Part shown: one piece after another, positions 24,908 through 35,156 of the stretch
Position numbering within the stretch: position 1 is the first letter of the stretch
How the letters are laid out: each line of letters starts with the position of its first letter
NCBI RefSeq assembly: GCF_024701375.2
Contig: NZ_CP113910.1
Coordinates: 6,138,001 to 6,202,000 of the forward strand
Source: Streptomyces sp. KMM 9044
GTDB lineage: Bacteria; Actinomycetota; Actinomycetes; Streptomycetales; Streptomycetaceae
Length of the DNA stretch: 64,000 bases
Direction: 5' to 3'
Notes under the pieces: generated by a model
What the model was told of the DNA's origin: nothing
Databases searched by the model: none
Seen by the model: only the letters and a program-made list of their open reading frames with translations
Made by a program: the position numbers and the translations under genes

Positions 24908-26043
24908 TCACGGCTCCTGTCGACGCAGGCGGGGCTCGATCCGCCGGACAGCCCCCGACCGGAGGCCGAGGCCGCGGTGCGGCCGCCGGTGAACTCCGCG
25001 ACCGCTGCCCTGGCCGCCGCCTCGACCAGCGCGATGCCCGTCGCCTGCGTCGCGTTGCCGTTGGACAGGACGGCCACCAGGCAGTCGCGTCCGCCGGCCG
25101 TCACCCGCCCGATGCTGTTGACGTCCCACAGCCCCGTGGTACTGCGTGGCAGCCAGCCGTTCTTCAGTGCCCACGCGGATCCGTCGGCGGCGGCCGAGAC
25201 ACCCCAGTGCTGGCCGGGGGCGATCTGCTGCATCAGATCCTGGAGATACGTCCGCGAGGCCCCGCTCAGTTCCGAGTCGTCCCCGAAGACCTGCTGAAGC
25301 AGAGTGAGCTGGTCGGCGGCCGTGGTCCGGGTCAGCCCCCACAGCATGTCGTTGCCGCCCGCGGTGTCCGCGAGTCCGAGACGCTCGTTCGCGGCGTCCA
25401 GTCCTTCCGCCTTGCCGATGATCCGCCACAGCGCCGACGCCGAGGCGTTGTCGCTGTGGCGGATCATCGCGGTGGCGCACGTCTTCTCCGCCGCGGTGAG
25501 GTGCCGGCCCGCGTCCTGGGCCTGGAGCAGGAGCGTCGCCAGTATGTCCACTTTGACGATGCTCGCCGTGTCGAAGGCGTCGTCCCCCTGGGCGGCGCTC
25601 TCCCCGGACTCCACGTCCAACACCGCCACCGACACCTTCGCGCCGGCCGGAACGGACACCGCCGCCGGCGCGCGGGCCGGTAACCGGTCCCGGTCCACGT
25701 CCGGCTCCGCCACGGGTTCCACCGATACCTCCCCCTCGGCCGACGGCTTCGCCGACGACGATACGGTGCCGGTCCCCGGGTACGCCCGCGTGGTGTCCTC
25801 CATGGTGCCCGCGGCCGTACCTCCGAGTACGGCGACCGCGACGAGTGCGGTGCGCGGGGGGAAGCCGCGCGACGGGCGGGTGCGGCGGCACCAGGGCGCT
25901 CCGGAGGACTCCGTGCCCGCGGTGATCGGGGCGGTTGGCCGTGCGGGCCGTCGGACGGAGGAGGGAGCTTCGTCGGGGGGACCTGGGAGATCCGTGAATC
26001 CCGTGCCCGTACGGTTTGGGGGGCCGCGCAAGCGCGGTGGCAT
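24895..26043 (-). CDS. Serine hydrolase, class-A beta-lactamase-like fold
   Basis: A ~380-residue protein with an N-terminal hydrophobic segment (ALVAVAVLGGTAAG, signal or anchor) and a penicillin-binding-type domain. The active-site SxxK is in ASIVKVD, with the SDN-like RHSDNASASALW following as expected for the second motif. The last motif is not a clear KTG, so beta-lactamase activity is doubtful; such proteins in Streptomyces are often uncharacterised. The true start may be internal. The start at 26043 has an immediately preceding GAGGGAG. Confidence 0.78.
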   Translation of the reverse strand: MPPRLRGPPNRTGTGFTDLPGPPDEAPSSVRRPARPTAPITAGTESSGAPWCRRTRPSRGFPPRTALVAVAVLGGTAAGTMEDTTRAYPGTGTVSSSAKPSAEGEVSVEPVAEPDVDRDRLPARAPAAVSVPAGAKVSVAVLDVESGESAAQGDDAFDTASIVKVDILATLLLQAQDAGRHLTAAEKTCATAMIRHSDNASASALWRIIGKAEGLDAANERLGLADTAGGNDMLWGLTRTTAADQLTLLQQVFGDDSELSGASRTYLQDLMQQIAPGQHWGVSAAADGSAWALKNGWLPRSTTGLWDVNSIGRVTAGGRDCLVAVLSNGNATQATGIALVEAAARAAVAEFTGGRTAASASGRGLSGGSSPACVDRSRDQCT

Positions 26044-26049
26044 CTCCCT

Positions 26050-26069
26050 CTATAGGCTCGACGACCGTG
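26050..26069 (+). promoter_or_regulatory. Candidate -10 and near-leaderless start of the SseB-like gene
   Basis: TATAGG at about 26051-26056 sits ~11 bp before the GTG (26067). No Shine-Dalgarno lies between, so a leaderless or very short-leader transcript is plausible. The same 23-bp gap separates the divergent hydrolase gene. Confidence 0.4.
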
Positions 26070-26825
26070 GCGAACAAGAACATTCCCGACCCCGGCTACC
26101 GTGACGACGACGGTTCCGCAGACCCCCGGCTGAGCGCGGCGCTCGCCGTCTGGGCCGAGGACGGCAACACCGTCGCCCCGGTCCTCGACGCGCTCAGGGG
26201 CACCCGGCTGCTGGTCCCCGTGGTGGCCGTCCTCGGCGAGACCGAGGAGGACGAACGAGGGCTGCGCCGCGAGAAGACCAGCGACATGGCCGTCCCCACG
26301 CTGAAGGCCGGCGACCGCACCGCGCTGCCCGCCTTCACCTCCACCGACTCGCTCGCCCGCTGGGACCCGAGGGCTCGCCCGGTCGCCGTACCGCTGAACC
26401 AGGCCCTGCAGGCCGCCGCGCACGAGAGGGCGGACACGGTCGTCCTCGACCTGGCCGGGCCCGTGCCCTTCGAACTGACCGGCCCGCTGCTGCTCGCGCT
26501 CGCCGAGGGGCGTACGACCACCGACCCGCTGGCCGACCCCGCGGTCACCGGCGCCCTGCACGCGGTCGTCGCCGCGGAACCCGCCGTCCTGCGTGCCCAC
26601 CTCGGGCCGGGGCAGGCCGACGGCACCCTCGCCCTGGTCCTCGACCCCGCCGCTCCCGTCGCCGAGGCAGCCCGCGCCGTGGCACGGCGACTCGCCGCCG
26701 ACGAAACACTGAGGGCCCGCCTGGTGCGCGGCCTCGACCTGGCGGTACTGCCGGCCGAAGCGACGCCCCCGGGCGAGCCCTTCTACGTACGCGGGGAGTC
26801 CGTGCCCCGCCGTGCTCAGCCGTAG
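26067..26825 (+). CDS. SseB-family protein
   Basis: A 252-residue cytoplasmic protein with the SseB fold pattern: RLSAALAVWAEDGNTVAPVL, GTRLLVPVVAVLG, TSDMAVPTLKAGDRTALPAF and VAVPLNQALQAAAHERADTVV. SseB-like proteins are widespread in actinobacteria and of uncertain role. GTG 26067 starts VANKNIPDPGYRDDDG; the frame is open further upstream but overlaps the divergent promoter. It overlaps the convergent DUF1844 gene by 10 bp. Confidence 0.85.
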   Translation: MANKNIPDPGYRDDDGSADPRLSAALAVWAEDGNTVAPVLDALRGTRLLVPVVAVLGETEEDERGLRREKTSDMAVPTLKAGDRTALPAFTSTDSLARWDPRARPVAVPLNQALQAAAHERADTVVLDLAGPVPFELTGPLLLALAEGRTTTDPLADPAVTGALHAVVAAEPAVLRAHLGPGQADGTLALVLDPAAPVAEAARAVARRLAADETLRARLVRGLDLAVLPAEATPPGEPFYVRGESVPRRAQP

Positions 26826-27193
26826 ATCGCGCCCGTGTACTTCTCGCCCGGGCCCTGCCCGGGCTCGTCCTTGATGAGCGAGGCCTCGCGGAACGCCAGC
26901 TGGAGCGACTTCAGGCCGTCGCGCAGCGGCGCCGCGTGGAAGGAACTGATCTCGGTCGCGGACGCGTCCAGCAGACCGGCCAGCGCGTGCACCAGCTTGC
27001 GGGCCTCGTCCAGGTCCTTGTGCTCGTCGCCCTCCTCGGTCAGACCGAGCTTCACGGCCGCGGCGCTCATCAGGTTGACGGCGACCGTCACGATCACCTC
27101 GACGGCCGGGACCTCGGCGATGTCTCGGGCCATGGCGTCGAAGTCGGGGGTGTCGGCGGTTGTGGGGGTGTCCGCGGGGGAGGTCTCACTCAT
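26816..27193 (-). CDS. DUF1844 domain protein
   Basis: A 125-residue acidic, helical protein beginning MSETSPADTPTTADTP. The conserved DUF1844 part is PAVEVIVTVAVNLMSAAAVKLG, then DLDEARKLVHALAGLLD. It is conserved next to infC in Streptomyces and probably cytoplasmic. Function unknown. I trimmed three codons (WDM region) off the longest frame, to start at MSETSP. Confidence 0.85.
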   Translation of the reverse strand: MSETSPADTPTTADTPDFDAMARDIAEVPAVEVIVTVAVNLMSAAAVKLGLTEEGDEHKDLDEARKLVHALAGLLDASATEISSFHAAPLRDGLKSLQLAFREASLIKDEPGQGPGEKYTGAIYG

Positions 27194-27266
27194 GTCCCAC
27201 ACGATAGGGCCCGGGGTGTGTCCCCTTGACGGCAGGAGTGCGCCGACCAGGGCGCGATGCAGGCGG

Positions 27267-27296
27267 TTAGCGCACCCTCGCGGAAGCTGCTAGCCT
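27267..27296 (+). promoter_or_regulatory. Candidate infC promoter
   Basis: TTAGCG (27267-27272) and TAGCCT (27291-27296) are separated by 18 bp and fit a HrdB-type promoter. It would give a leader of about 300 nt before infC, in keeping with translation-linked control of this operon. Confidence 0.45.
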
Positions 27297-27482
27297 TGTG
27301 TAACGACCGGTCGGACCCGTCTGCCCACGGCATACGCGCCCGGCCCACAAGTGGAGGCTTTCGAACTCCCACCTGGCCGTCCCCTGGATGGCAGGTCACC
27401 GGTCAGGCGGTGCCGCTCAGCGGCGGTCCGCCCGAACGTGCGCCCCGCGGTGACCGCGGCGGTGCTCCGGTAGTTCGAGGAG

Positions 27483-27513
27483 CCCCGCCTGTGATCGTCC
27501 GGGGTGTTTTTGT
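27483..27513 (+). promoter_or_regulatory. Attenuator-like hairpin with U-run in the infC leader
   Basis: CCCCG (27483-27487) pairs with CGGGG (27500-27504), followed by TGTTTTTGTT. A U-tract is unusual in Streptomyces and suggests an intrinsic terminator inside the ~300-nt leader, hence attenuation of the infC operon. The leader (27300-27597) contains no supportable protein gene. Confidence 0.6.
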
Positions 27514-27597
27514 TGCTTCGGCTCGGTCAGGTCTAACGAATACAGATGTTACGCGGCTGTCCGCCAGGCCGTCGCGTGGTGCTATCTAGGAGGATCC

Positions 27598-28266
27598 ATC
27601 AGCGCCGAGCCCCGCATCAACGACCGGATTCGCGTTCCCGAGGTGCGACTTGTCGGTCCCAGTGGCGAGCAGGTGGGCATCGTCCCACTGGCCAAGGCAC
27701 TGGAGCTTGCGCAGGAGTACGACCTGGACCTGGTCGAGGTCGCGGCGAACGCCCGCCCGCCCGTGTGCAAGCTCATGGACTACGGGAAGTTCAAGTACGA
27801 GTCGGCCATGAAGGCCCGTGAGGCGCGCAAGAACCAGGCGCACACGGTCATCAAGGAGATGAAGCTCCGGCCGAAGATCGACCCGCACGACTACGACACC
27901 AAGAAGGGTCACGTCGTCCGGTTCCTCAAGCAGGGCGACAAGGTCAAGATCACGATCATGTTCCGTGGTCGCGAGCAGTCCCGGCCCGAGCTGGGCTACC
28001 GGCTGCTGCAGCGGCTCGCGGAGGACGTCCAGGACCTCGGGTTCATCGAGTCGAACCCGAAGCAGGACGGCCGGAACATGATCATGGTTCTCGGTCCGCA
28101 CAAGAAGAAGACCGAGGCGATGGCCGAGGCCCGTCAGGCGCAGGAAGCCCGCAAGGCTGACGCGAAGGCCAACCCCGGCCGCTCGCAGAACGCCGCGGAG
28201 GCCGAGGAGTCGGACGACGCCGAGGCACCGGCCGAAATCCAGGCCGAGGCTCCCGCGGACGCGTGA
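27598..28266 (+). CDS. infC: Translation initiation factor IF-3
   Basis: A 222-residue IF-3, binding the 30S subunit and proofreading start codons. The reading frame opens with the IF-3 N-terminus [19 protein letters not shown], whose only upstream initiator in frame is ATC at 27598-27600, four bases after a perfect AGGAGG (27588-27593). Non-canonical AUU/AUC starts are known in infC and allow IF-3 to repress its own synthesis. The linker and C-terminal domain are intact ([28 protein letters not shown]). A ~45-residue Ala/Glu-rich tail follows, typical of actinobacteria. First gene of the infC-rpmI-rplT operon. Confidence 0.97.
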   Translation: MSAEPRINDRIRVPEVRLVGPSGEQVGIVPLAKALELAQEYDLDLVEVAANARPPVCKLMDYGKFKYESAMKAREARKNQAHTVIKEMKLRPKIDPHDYDTKKGHVVRFLKQGDKVKITIMFRGREQSRPELGYRLLQRLAEDVQDLGFIESNPKQDGRNMIMVLGPHKKKTEAMAEARQAQEARKADAKANPGRSQNAAEAEESDDAEAPAEIQAEAPADA

Positions 28267-28386
28267 CCGCATGACCTCGGGGGCCGCAGGCCCTCAGGGA
28301 CATAACCGAAACAAGTACGACGCTCCACCGTGCCCGGTTTTCGTGACCGGGCACCGGAGCGCCACCGACGAGGAGATAACGGCGCC

Positions 28387-28581
28387 ATGCCGAAGAACAA
28401 GTCGCACAGCGGTGCCAGCAAGCGCTTCAAGGTCACCGGCTCCGGCAAGGTGCTCCGCGAGCGAGCCGGCAAGCGCCACCTGCTCGAGCACAAGTCGTCC
28501 CGCGTGACGCGTCGCCTCACCGGCAACGCCGAGATGGCCCCGGGCGACGCCAAGAAGATCAAGAAGCTTCTCGGCAAGTGA
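28387..28581 (+). CDS. rpmI: 50S ribosomal protein L35
   Basis: A 64-residue, very basic protein, [20 protein letters not shown], standard for bL35, ending KKIKKLLGK. The ATG at 28387 follows GAGGAGATAAC; the longer open frame upstream is not coding. It sits between infC and rplT as in nearly all bacteria. Confidence 0.98.
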   Translation: MPKNKSHSGASKRFKVTGSGKVLRERAGKRHLLEHKSSRVTRRLTGNAEMAPGDAKKIKKLLGK

Positions 28582-28681
28582 CGTGCCGGCGCTCCGGCGC
28601 CGTCCGTACGTCAGGACCGGGACCCAATCGATTTCGGGCCGCGTGACCATCAACCGCGGCCCCGCTACAAGGAGTTAACAA

Positions 28682-29065
28682 GTGGCACGCGTCAAGCGGG
28701 CAGTCAACGCCCACAAGAAGCGCCGGGCGATCCTCGAGCAGGCCTCCGGCTACCGCGGTCAGCGTTCGCGCCTGTACCGCAAGGCCAAGGAGCAGGTCAC
28801 CCACTCGCTGGTCTACAACTACAACGACCGCAAGAAGCGCAAGGGTGACTTCCGCCAGCTGTGGATCCAGCGCATCAACGCCGCTGCCCGCGCGAACGGC
28901 ATCACGTACAACCGCTTCATCCAGGGTCTGAAGGCCGCGAACGTCGAGGTCGACCGCAAGATCCTGGCCGAGCTGGCCGTCAACGACGCCACCGCCTTCG
29001 CCGCGCTCGTCGAGGTCGCCCAGAAGGCGCTGCCGGCGGACGTGAACGCGCCCAAGGCCGCGTGA
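28682..29065 (+). CDS. rplT: 50S ribosomal protein L20
   Basis: A 127-residue bL20: [40 protein letters not shown] and [20 protein letters not shown] are the conserved rRNA-binding parts. GTG start after AAGGAG. Last gene of the operon. The 100-bp gap from rpmI contains a GGGCCGCG...CGCGGCCC hairpin that could be a regulatory or processing site. Confidence 0.98.
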   Translation: MARVKRAVNAHKKRRAILEQASGYRGQRSRLYRKAKEQVTHSLVYNYNDRKKRKGDFRQLWIQRINAAARANGITYNRFIQGLKAANVEVDRKILAELAVNDATAFAALVEVAQKALPADVNAPKAA

Positions 29066-29097
29066 CGCCGCGCCGGCCTCGAAACCGGCGTGATCCA

Positions 29098-29128
29098 ACG
29101 GACCCGCAGGCGCTGCCTGCGGGTCCGT
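29098..29128 (+). terminator. Perfect 14-bp hairpin ending the infC operon
   Basis: Bases 29098-29111 pair with 29115-29128 around a GCT loop, 33 bp after the rplT stop. Confidence 0.8.
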
Positions 29129-29185
29129 AGTCCGTCCGGGTCCGGAAGCCGGGGTGGCACCCATGCGGGAGCCGTCGCCGAAGCT

Positions 29186-30076
29186 GTGAGCGAAAGTGAA
29201 CCGAATGCCCCCGCCACCCCCGAGTTGATCTCCTCCCGCTCGCCCCGCGTGCTGGCCGCGCGGCGGCTGGCCAAGCGGAACTTCCGGGGCAAGGAGCGGC
29301 TGTTCCTTGCCGAGGGGCCACAGGCCGTGCGGGAGGCCGCCGTGCACCGCGGTACCGGCGGGCACGGCGGCGCCGCCACTCTCGTCGAGCTGTTCGTCAC
29401 CCCGGAGGCAGCCGAGCGGTACACCGACATCATCGGCGCCGCCCGGGACGCCGGCGCCCGCATCCACCTCGCCGCAGAGCAGGTCGTCGCCGACATCTCC
29501 ACCACCGTCACCCCGCAGGGCCTCGTCGGGGTGTGCCGCTTCCTCGACACCCCCTTCGAGGAGATCCTCGCCGCCCGCCCCCGGCTCGTCGCCGTCCTCG
29601 CCCACGTACGCGATCCCGGCAACGCCGGCACCGTCCTGCGGTGCGCCGACGCCGCCGGCGCCGAGGCCGTCGTCCTGACCGACGCCTCCGTCGACCTCTA
29701 CAACCCCAAGGCCGTCCGCGCCTCCGTCGGATCGCTGTTCCACCTGCCCGTCGCGGTCGGCGTGCCCGTCGAGCACGCCGTGGCCGCCCTGCGGGACACC
29801 GGAGTACGGGTGCTCGCCGCGGACGGCGCGGGCGACCACGACCTCGACGACGAACTCGACCGGGACACCATGGGCGGGCCCACCGCCTGGGTCTTCGGCA
29901 ACGAGGCATGGGGACTTCCCGAGGAGACCCGGGCCCTCACCGACGCCGTCGTCCGTGTTCCGATTCACGGAAAGGCCGAAAGTCTGAACCTCGCCACCGC
30001 CGCCGCCGTATGTCTCTACGCGTCGGCGCGTGCACAGCGCGCCGTCGGAGGGTGCCGCTCCGTCACCGAGAGCTAG
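29186..30076 (+). CDS. TrmH/SpoU-family RNA 2'-O-methyltransferase
   Basis: A 296-residue SPOUT enzyme using SAM to methylate a ribose in rRNA or tRNA. The N-terminal substrate-binding part begins SPRVLAARRLAKRNFRGKER. The knotted C-terminal domain shows all three SpoU motifs: AVLAHVRDPGNAGTVLRCAD, TAWVFGNEAWGLPEE and VRVPIHGKAESLNLATAAAV. GTG 29186 (VSESEPNA) fits better than earlier in-frame starts, which lie within the rplT terminator. Conserved position downstream of rplT. The target nucleotide is unknown. Confidence 0.92.
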   Translation: MSESEPNAPATPELISSRSPRVLAARRLAKRNFRGKERLFLAEGPQAVREAAVHRGTGGHGGAATLVELFVTPEAAERYTDIIGAARDAGARIHLAAEQVVADISTTVTPQGLVGVCRFLDTPFEEILAARPRLVAVLAHVRDPGNAGTVLRCADAAGAEAVVLTDASVDLYNPKAVRASVGSLFHLPVAVGVPVEHAVAALRDTGVRVLAADGAGDHDLDDELDRDTMGGPTAWVFGNEAWGLPEETRALTDAVVRVPIHGKAESLNLATAAAVCLYASARAQRAVGGCRSVTES

Positions 30077-30206
30077 TAAGGTGACCTGCCCGGGGACCCT
30101 CCCCCCGCTCTCGGCCGTACCCCAGGCTTCCCGGCTCCGACCGGACCGGGGCACCCCGCACGGGCACGGGGCACCCCGAGGGAGTACGGAGAGGTGGGGT
30201 ACGGGG

Positions 30207-31352
30207 ATGACCGTCGGCACGAGCAGCGCACCGGGAGCACCGCGGGCGGCGCACCCGCCCGCGCCCCGGTCCGCCGGCCCCGCTGAGCTGGGCGTCGATC
30301 CCGACCAGCTGCCCGACGGCCTCGTCGTCGCCGACGAGCACGGCAGGGTCATCTGCTTCAACGCCGCCGCCGCCCGCATCACCGCCGTCCCCGCCGAGCG
30401 GGCTCTCGGCAGACGGCTCGATACGGCCCTGCCGCTGGAGGACCTGGAGGGCCGGCGCTGGTGGCAGCTCACCGATCCCTACGGCGGCCTCGCCATCCGG
30501 GTGGGCCAGCCCGAGTGCAACCTGCTGCTGCCCGGTGGCCGGGAGGTCCTCGTCTCCGCGCGCTACGTCCGCACCCGGCCCACCGGACCCGTCCAGCGCG
30601 TCGTCGTGTCGCTGCGCGACACCGAGGCCCGCCGCCGCACCGAACGCAGCCACGCCGAACTGATCGCCATCGTCGCCCACGAACTGCGCTCCCCGCTCAC
30701 CTCCGTCAAGGGCTTCACCGCCACCCTGCTTGCCAAGTGGGAGCGCTTCACCGACGAGCAGAAACAGCTCATGCTGGAGACCGTCGACGCCGACGCCGAC
30801 CGGGTCACCCGGCTCATCGCCGAACTCCTCGACATATCCCGCATCGACTCCGGGCGCCTCGAACTGCGCCGCCAGCCCGTCGACATCGGGGCCGCCGTCG
30901 GACGGCACATCCAGGCCTACGTCGCCGCCGGACAGAGCGCCGACCGGTTCCTGCTGCGCGTCCAGCACCCCCTGCCCGGCCTGTGGGCCGACCCCGACAA
31001 GGTCGACCAGGTGCTCAGCAACCTGCTGGAAAATGCGGTGCGCCACGGTGAGGGAACCGTCACCATCGACATCACGCCCTCGGCGTCCCCCCGAGACCGG
31101 GAGAACGGCGAGCACGCGGCCACGTCGGTCACCGTGAGCGACGAGGGCCCCGGCATCCCGGAGGAGTCCATGAACCGCGTCTTCACCCGCTTCTGGCGGG
31201 GCAGCAAGCGCGGCGGCACCGGCCTCGGGCTGTACATCGTCAAGGGCATCGTCGAGGCCCACGGCGGCACCATCACGGTCGGCCGCGCCCCCAGTGGCGG
31301 CGCGGAGCTCCGATTTACGTTGCCCGTGGCGGCCCCCGCGTATCTCACCTAG
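30207..31352 (+). CDS. PAS-domain sensor histidine kinase
   Basis: A 381-residue soluble kinase without membrane segments. A PAS domain spans ~30-140 (LPDGLVVADEHGRVICFNAA). The dimerisation helix carries the phosphorylated His158 in AIVAHELRSPLTSVKGF; the ATPase domain has the N-box QVLSNLLENAVRHG, DEGPGIPEE and GTGLGLYIVKGIVEAHGG. No response regulator lies next to it, so its partner is elsewhere. ATG 30207; an earlier start would overlap the methyltransferase. Known from the same place in S. coelicolor. Confidence 0.9.
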   Translation: MTVGTSSAPGAPRAAHPPAPRSAGPAELGVDPDQLPDGLVVADEHGRVICFNAAAARITAVPAERALGRRLDTALPLEDLEGRRWWQLTDPYGGLAIRVGQPECNLLLPGGREVLVSARYVRTRPTGPVQRVVVSLRDTEARRRTERSHAELIAIVAHELRSPLTSVKGFTATLLAKWERFTDEQKQLMLETVDADADRVTRLIAELLDISRIDSGRLELRRQPVDIGAAVGRHIQAYVAAGQSADRFLLRVQHPLPGLWADPDKVDQVLSNLLENAVRHGEGTVTIDITPSASPRDRENGEHAATSVTVSDEGPGIPEESMNRVFTRFWRGSKRGGTGLGLYIVKGIVEAHGGTITVGRAPSGGAELRFTLPVAAPAYLT

Positions 31353-31500
31353 CGCGCACCCCGGGCCCCACGGGCGCGTTCACGGTCCCTCACCCCGTTA
31401 GACTCGGCCTCTGGCACCTTTGTGTCCCACAGACGGAGACGCTTCGGCCACGAGCCGGTGACGGGGACCATCAGCCAGCCAATCGGAAGTACGGGAAGAG

Positions 31501-32646
31501 ATGTCGGCACCCAATAAGTCGTACGACCCTGTCGAGGTCGAGGCGTTGAAACCGGAAGAGATCGAGCGCATGCGGGACGAGGCGCTCGCCGCCTTCGCCG
31601 CCGCGGACTCCCTCGACACGCTCCACGAGGCCAAGATCGCCCACACCGGCCCCGCCTCGCCGCTGGCCCTCGCCAACCGGGAGATCGGCGCCCTGCCCCC
31701 GCACGCCAAGGCCGACGCGGGCAAGCGCGTGGGCCAGGCACGCGGCGCGGTGAACAAGGCCCTCGTCGGCCGTCAGAGCGAACTGGAGGCCGAGCGGGAC
31801 GCCCGGGTCCTGGTGGAGGAGGCGGTCGACGTCACCCTGCCCCACGACCGCGTACCGCCCGGCGCCCGGCACCCGCTGACCACGCTGTCCGAACGCATCG
31901 AGGACATCTTCGTGGCCATGGGCTACGAGGTCGCCGAGGGCCCCCAGGCCGAGGCCGAGTGGTTCAACTTCGACGCCCTCAACATCGGCCCGGACCACCC
32001 GGCCCGCGGCGAGGCCGACACCTTCTTCGTCGAGACCGCGCCCGACAGCGGCTCAGCCGCGGGCTCGGGCGGCACCGAGTCCGGCGTCGTCCTGCGCACC
32101 CACACCTCGCCCGTGCAGGTCCGCTCCCTGCTCGGCCGCGAGCTGCCGGTCTACGTGATCTGCCCCGGCCGCGTCTACCGCACCGACGAACTGGACGCGA
32201 CCCACACCCCCGTCTTCCACCAGGTGGAACTCCTCGCCGTGGACGAGGGCCTCACCATGGCGGACCTCAAGGGCACCCTGGACCACATGGTGCAGTCGCT
32301 GTTCGGCGAGGGCATGAAGACCAGGCTGCGGCCGAACTTCTTCCCCTTCACCGAGCCGAGCGCCGAGATGGACATGCTCTGCTACGTCTGCAAGGGAGAG
32401 TCCGTCGGCAACACCGACCGCCCCTGCCGCACCTGCTCCTCCGAGGGCTGGATCGAGCTCGGAGGCTGCGGCATGGTCAACCCGCGGGTGCTGACCGCCT
32501 GCGGCGTCGACCCCGAGAAGTACAGCGGCTTCGCCTTCGGGTTCGGCATCGAGCGGATGCTGATGTTCCGCCACAACGTCGAGGACATGCGAGACATGGT
32601 CGAGGGCGACGTCCGGTTCACCCGGCCGTTCGGGATGGAGATCTGA
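31501..32646 (+). CDS. pheS: Phenylalanyl-tRNA synthetase alpha subunit
   Basis: A 381-residue class-II synthetase subunit. After the N-terminal coiled-coil region come [20 protein letters not shown], the motif-2 area [38 protein letters not shown] and the motif-3 stretch [21 protein letters not shown] Gly/Ser-rich insert ([14 protein letters not shown]) precedes [12 protein letters not shown] and is not part of the usual core. ATG after GGGAAGAG. It overlaps pheT by 1 bp (TGATG). Confidence 0.97.
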   Translation: MSAPNKSYDPVEVEALKPEEIERMRDEALAAFAAADSLDTLHEAKIAHTGPASPLALANREIGALPPHAKADAGKRVGQARGAVNKALVGRQSELEAERDARVLVEEAVDVTLPHDRVPPGARHPLTTLSERIEDIFVAMGYEVAEGPQAEAEWFNFDALNIGPDHPARGEADTFFVETAPDSGSAAGSGGTESGVVLRTHTSPVQVRSLLGRELPVYVICPGRVYRTDELDATHTPVFHQVELLAVDEGLTMADLKGTLDHMVQSLFGEGMKTRLRPNFFPFTEPSAEMDMLCYVCKGESVGNTDRPCRTCSSEGWIELGGCGMVNPRVLTACGVDPEKYSGFAFGFGIERMLMFRHNVEDMRDMVEGDVRFTRPFGMEI

Positions 32647-35156
32647 TGCGGGTCCCGCTTTCCTGGCTGCGGGAGTACGTCGACCTGCCGGCGACTGAGA
32701 CCGGGCGCGACGTCCAGGCCAAGCTCATTTCGGCCGGCCTCGAGGTCGAGACGGTCGAACACCTCGGCGCCGACCTCAAGGGCCCCCTGGCCGTCGGCCA
32801 GGTGCTCACCATCGAGGAGCTGGAGGGCTTCAAGAAGCCCATCCGCTTCTGCACCGTCGATGTCGGAAGGGCCAACGGCACCGGTGCGCCCCAGGAGATC
32901 GTCTGCGGCGCCCGCAACTTCTCAGTCGGTGACAAGGTCGTCGTGGTGCTGCCCGGCGCGGTGCTGCCCGGAGGGTTCGCGATCGCCGCCCGCAAGACCT
33001 ACGGCAAGGTCTCGCACGGCATGATCTGCTCCGGCGACGAGCTGGGCATGGGCGACGACGGCAGCAAGGGCATCATCGTCCTGCCGCCCGAGACCGAGGT
33101 CGGCACGGACGCCGTCGAACTGCTCGAGCTGGTCGACGAGGTCCTCGACATCGCCGTCACCCCGGACCGCGGCTACTGCCTGTCGATGCGCGGCGTGGCC
33201 CGTGAGACCGCCACCGCCTATGGGCTGCCGCTGCGCGACCCGGCCCTGCTCGACGTCCCCGGCCCGAACGCCTTCGGCCACCCGGTGAAGGTCTCCGACC
33301 CCGTCGGCTGCGACCGCTTCACCGCCCGCACGGTGACCGGGCTCAGCCCCGACGCCCGGTCCCCGATCTGGCTCACCCGCCGGCTGCAGAAGGCCGGCAT
33401 GCGCCCGGTCTCCCTCGCCGTCGACGTCACCAACTACGTGATGCTGGAGCTCGGTCAGCCGCTGCACGCCTACGACCGCTCCCTGCTCCGGGGGGCCATC
33501 GGTGTGCGCCGGGCCGGGCAGGGCGAGAAGCTCACCACCCTCGACGGCATGCGGCGCACCCTCGACGCCGAGGACCTGGTGATCACCGACGAGCGCGGTC
33601 CGATCGGCCTCGCCGGTGTCATGGGCGGCGCCGACACCGAGATCGCCGGCCACGGCCTCGACCAGGCGACCTCCGAGGTCGTTGTCGAAGCCGCGCACTT
33701 CGACCCGGTGTCCATCGCCCGTACGGCCCGCCGGCACAAGCTGCCCTCCGAGGCGTCCCGGCGCTTCGAGCGCGGCGTCGACCCGCAGGCCGCCGCCGCC
33801 GCCGCGCAGCGCACCGTCGACCTGCTGGTGCTGCTCGCCGGCGGTACCGCCGAGGCCGGGGTCACCGAGGTCGTCGCCCCGTCCGCGCCCCACACGATCA
33901 CCATCCCGGCCGACCACCCCGACAAGGTCGCCGGTGTCGCCTACGGCCGGGAGACCGTCGTACGCAGCCTCCAGCAGGTGGGCTGCGACGTCTACGGTCA
34001 GGACGAGCTGATCGTCACCGTGCCCTCCTGGCGGCCCGACCTCACCGATCCGAACGACCTGGCCGAAGAGGTCATCCGGCTCGAGGGCTACGAGAACCTG
34101 CCCGCCACCCTGCCCCGGCCGCCCGCCGGACGCGGGCTGACCTCCCGGCAGCGGCTGCACCGCCGGACCGGCCGTGCCCTGGCCGGTGCCGGATACGTCG
34201 AGGCGCCGAACCACCCGTTCGTCGGTGAGCAGATCTTCGACCAGCTCGGCCTGGACGCCGACGACCCGGCCCGCAGGGTGGTGAAGCTGACCAACCCGCT
34301 CAACGACGAGGAGCCCGCGCTGCGCACCTCGCTGCTGCCGGGCCTGCTCGGCGCGCTGCGGCGCAACGACGGACGCGGCAGCCACGACCTCGCGTTGTTC
34401 GAGACCGGCCTCGTCTTCAAGCCGCGTGAGGAGCAGCGGACCGCCGTCCGGCTGCCCGTGGACCGACGGCCCACCGACGAGGAACTCGCCGGCCTCGACG
34501 CGGCGCTGCCACACCAGCCGCGGCACGTCGCGGTCGTCCTCGCCGGTGCCCGCGAACAGGCCGGCTGGTGGGGCGCGGACCGTTCGGCCGGCTGGGCCGA
34601 CGCGGTCGAGGCCGCCCGTACCGTCGCCGCCGAGGCGGGCGCCGGACTCGTCGTCCGCAAGGGCCGGTACGGCCCGTGGCACCCGGGCCGCTGCGCCGAA
34701 CTGGCGGTCACCGCCGACGGCACCGAGCGGGTCGTCGGCCACGCCGGTGAGCTGCACCCGCGCGTGGTGAAGAATTTGGGCCTGCCTTTGCGTACCTGCG
34801 CGATGGAGATCGACCTGGACGCCCTGGAGCAGGCCGGCGGAGGCATCCCGCAGGCACCGGCCATCTCCACCTTCCCGGTCGCCACACAGGACGTCGCCCT
34901 GGTCGTCGACGGGGCCGTGCCGGCCTCGGACGTCGAGGCGGCGCTGTGCGAGGGGGCCGGTGAACTGCTGGAGTCCATCCGGCTGTTCGACGTGTACGAG
35001 AACGCCGAGCAGTTGGGCGAGGGCCGCAAGTCCCTGGCATACGCGCTGAGGTTCCGCGCGGCCGACCGGACACTGACGGTCGACGAGGCGTCCGCGGCCC
35101 GTGACGCGGCGGTCGCCCTCGCGGGCGAGCGCACCGGGGCGGTTCTCCGGGGCTGA
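32646..35156 (+). CDS. pheT: Phenylalanyl-tRNA synthetase beta subunit
   Basis: The 836-residue partner of PheS. Domains in order: N-terminal [15 protein letters not shown], tRNA-binding OB-fold (~40-150), B3/B4 editing domain (~200-400, with [20 protein letters not shown]), B5 (~405-475), the inactive synthetase-like core ([31 protein letters not shown]) and the C-terminal anticodon-binding fold ([33 protein letters not shown]). The ATG overlaps the pheS stop. Intact. Confidence 0.97.
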   Translation: MRVPLSWLREYVDLPATETGRDVQAKLISAGLEVETVEHLGADLKGPLAVGQVLTIEELEGFKKPIRFCTVDVGRANGTGAPQEIVCGARNFSVGDKVVVVLPGAVLPGGFAIAARKTYGKVSHGMICSGDELGMGDDGSKGIIVLPPETEVGTDAVELLELVDEVLDIAVTPDRGYCLSMRGVARETATAYGLPLRDPALLDVPGPNAFGHPVKVSDPVGCDRFTARTVTGLSPDARSPIWLTRRLQKAGMRPVSLAVDVTNYVMLELGQPLHAYDRSLLRGAIGVRRAGQGEKLTTLDGMRRTLDAEDLVITDERGPIGLAGVMGGADTEIAGHGLDQATSEVVVEAAHFDPVSIARTARRHKLPSEASRRFERGVDPQAAAAAAQRTVDLLVLLAGGTAEAGVTEVVAPSAPHTITIPADHPDKVAGVAYGRETVVRSLQQVGCDVYGQDELIVTVPSWRPDLTDPNDLAEEVIRLEGYENLPATLPRPPAGRGLTSRQRLHRRTGRALAGAGYVEAPNHPFVGEQIFDQLGLDADDPARRVVKLTNPLNDEEPALRTSLLPGLLGALRRNDGRGSHDLALFETGLVFKPREEQRTAVRLPVDRRPTDEELAGLDAALPHQPRHVAVVLAGAREQAGWWGADRSAGWADAVEAARTVAAEAGAGLVVRKGRYGPWHPGRCAELAVTADGTERVVGHAGELHPRVVKNLGLPLRTCAMEIDLDALEQAGGGIPQAPAISTFPVATQDVALVVDGAVPASDVEAALCEGAGELLESIRLFDVYENAEQLGEGRKSLAYALRFRAADRTLTVDEASAARDAAVALAGERTGAVLRG

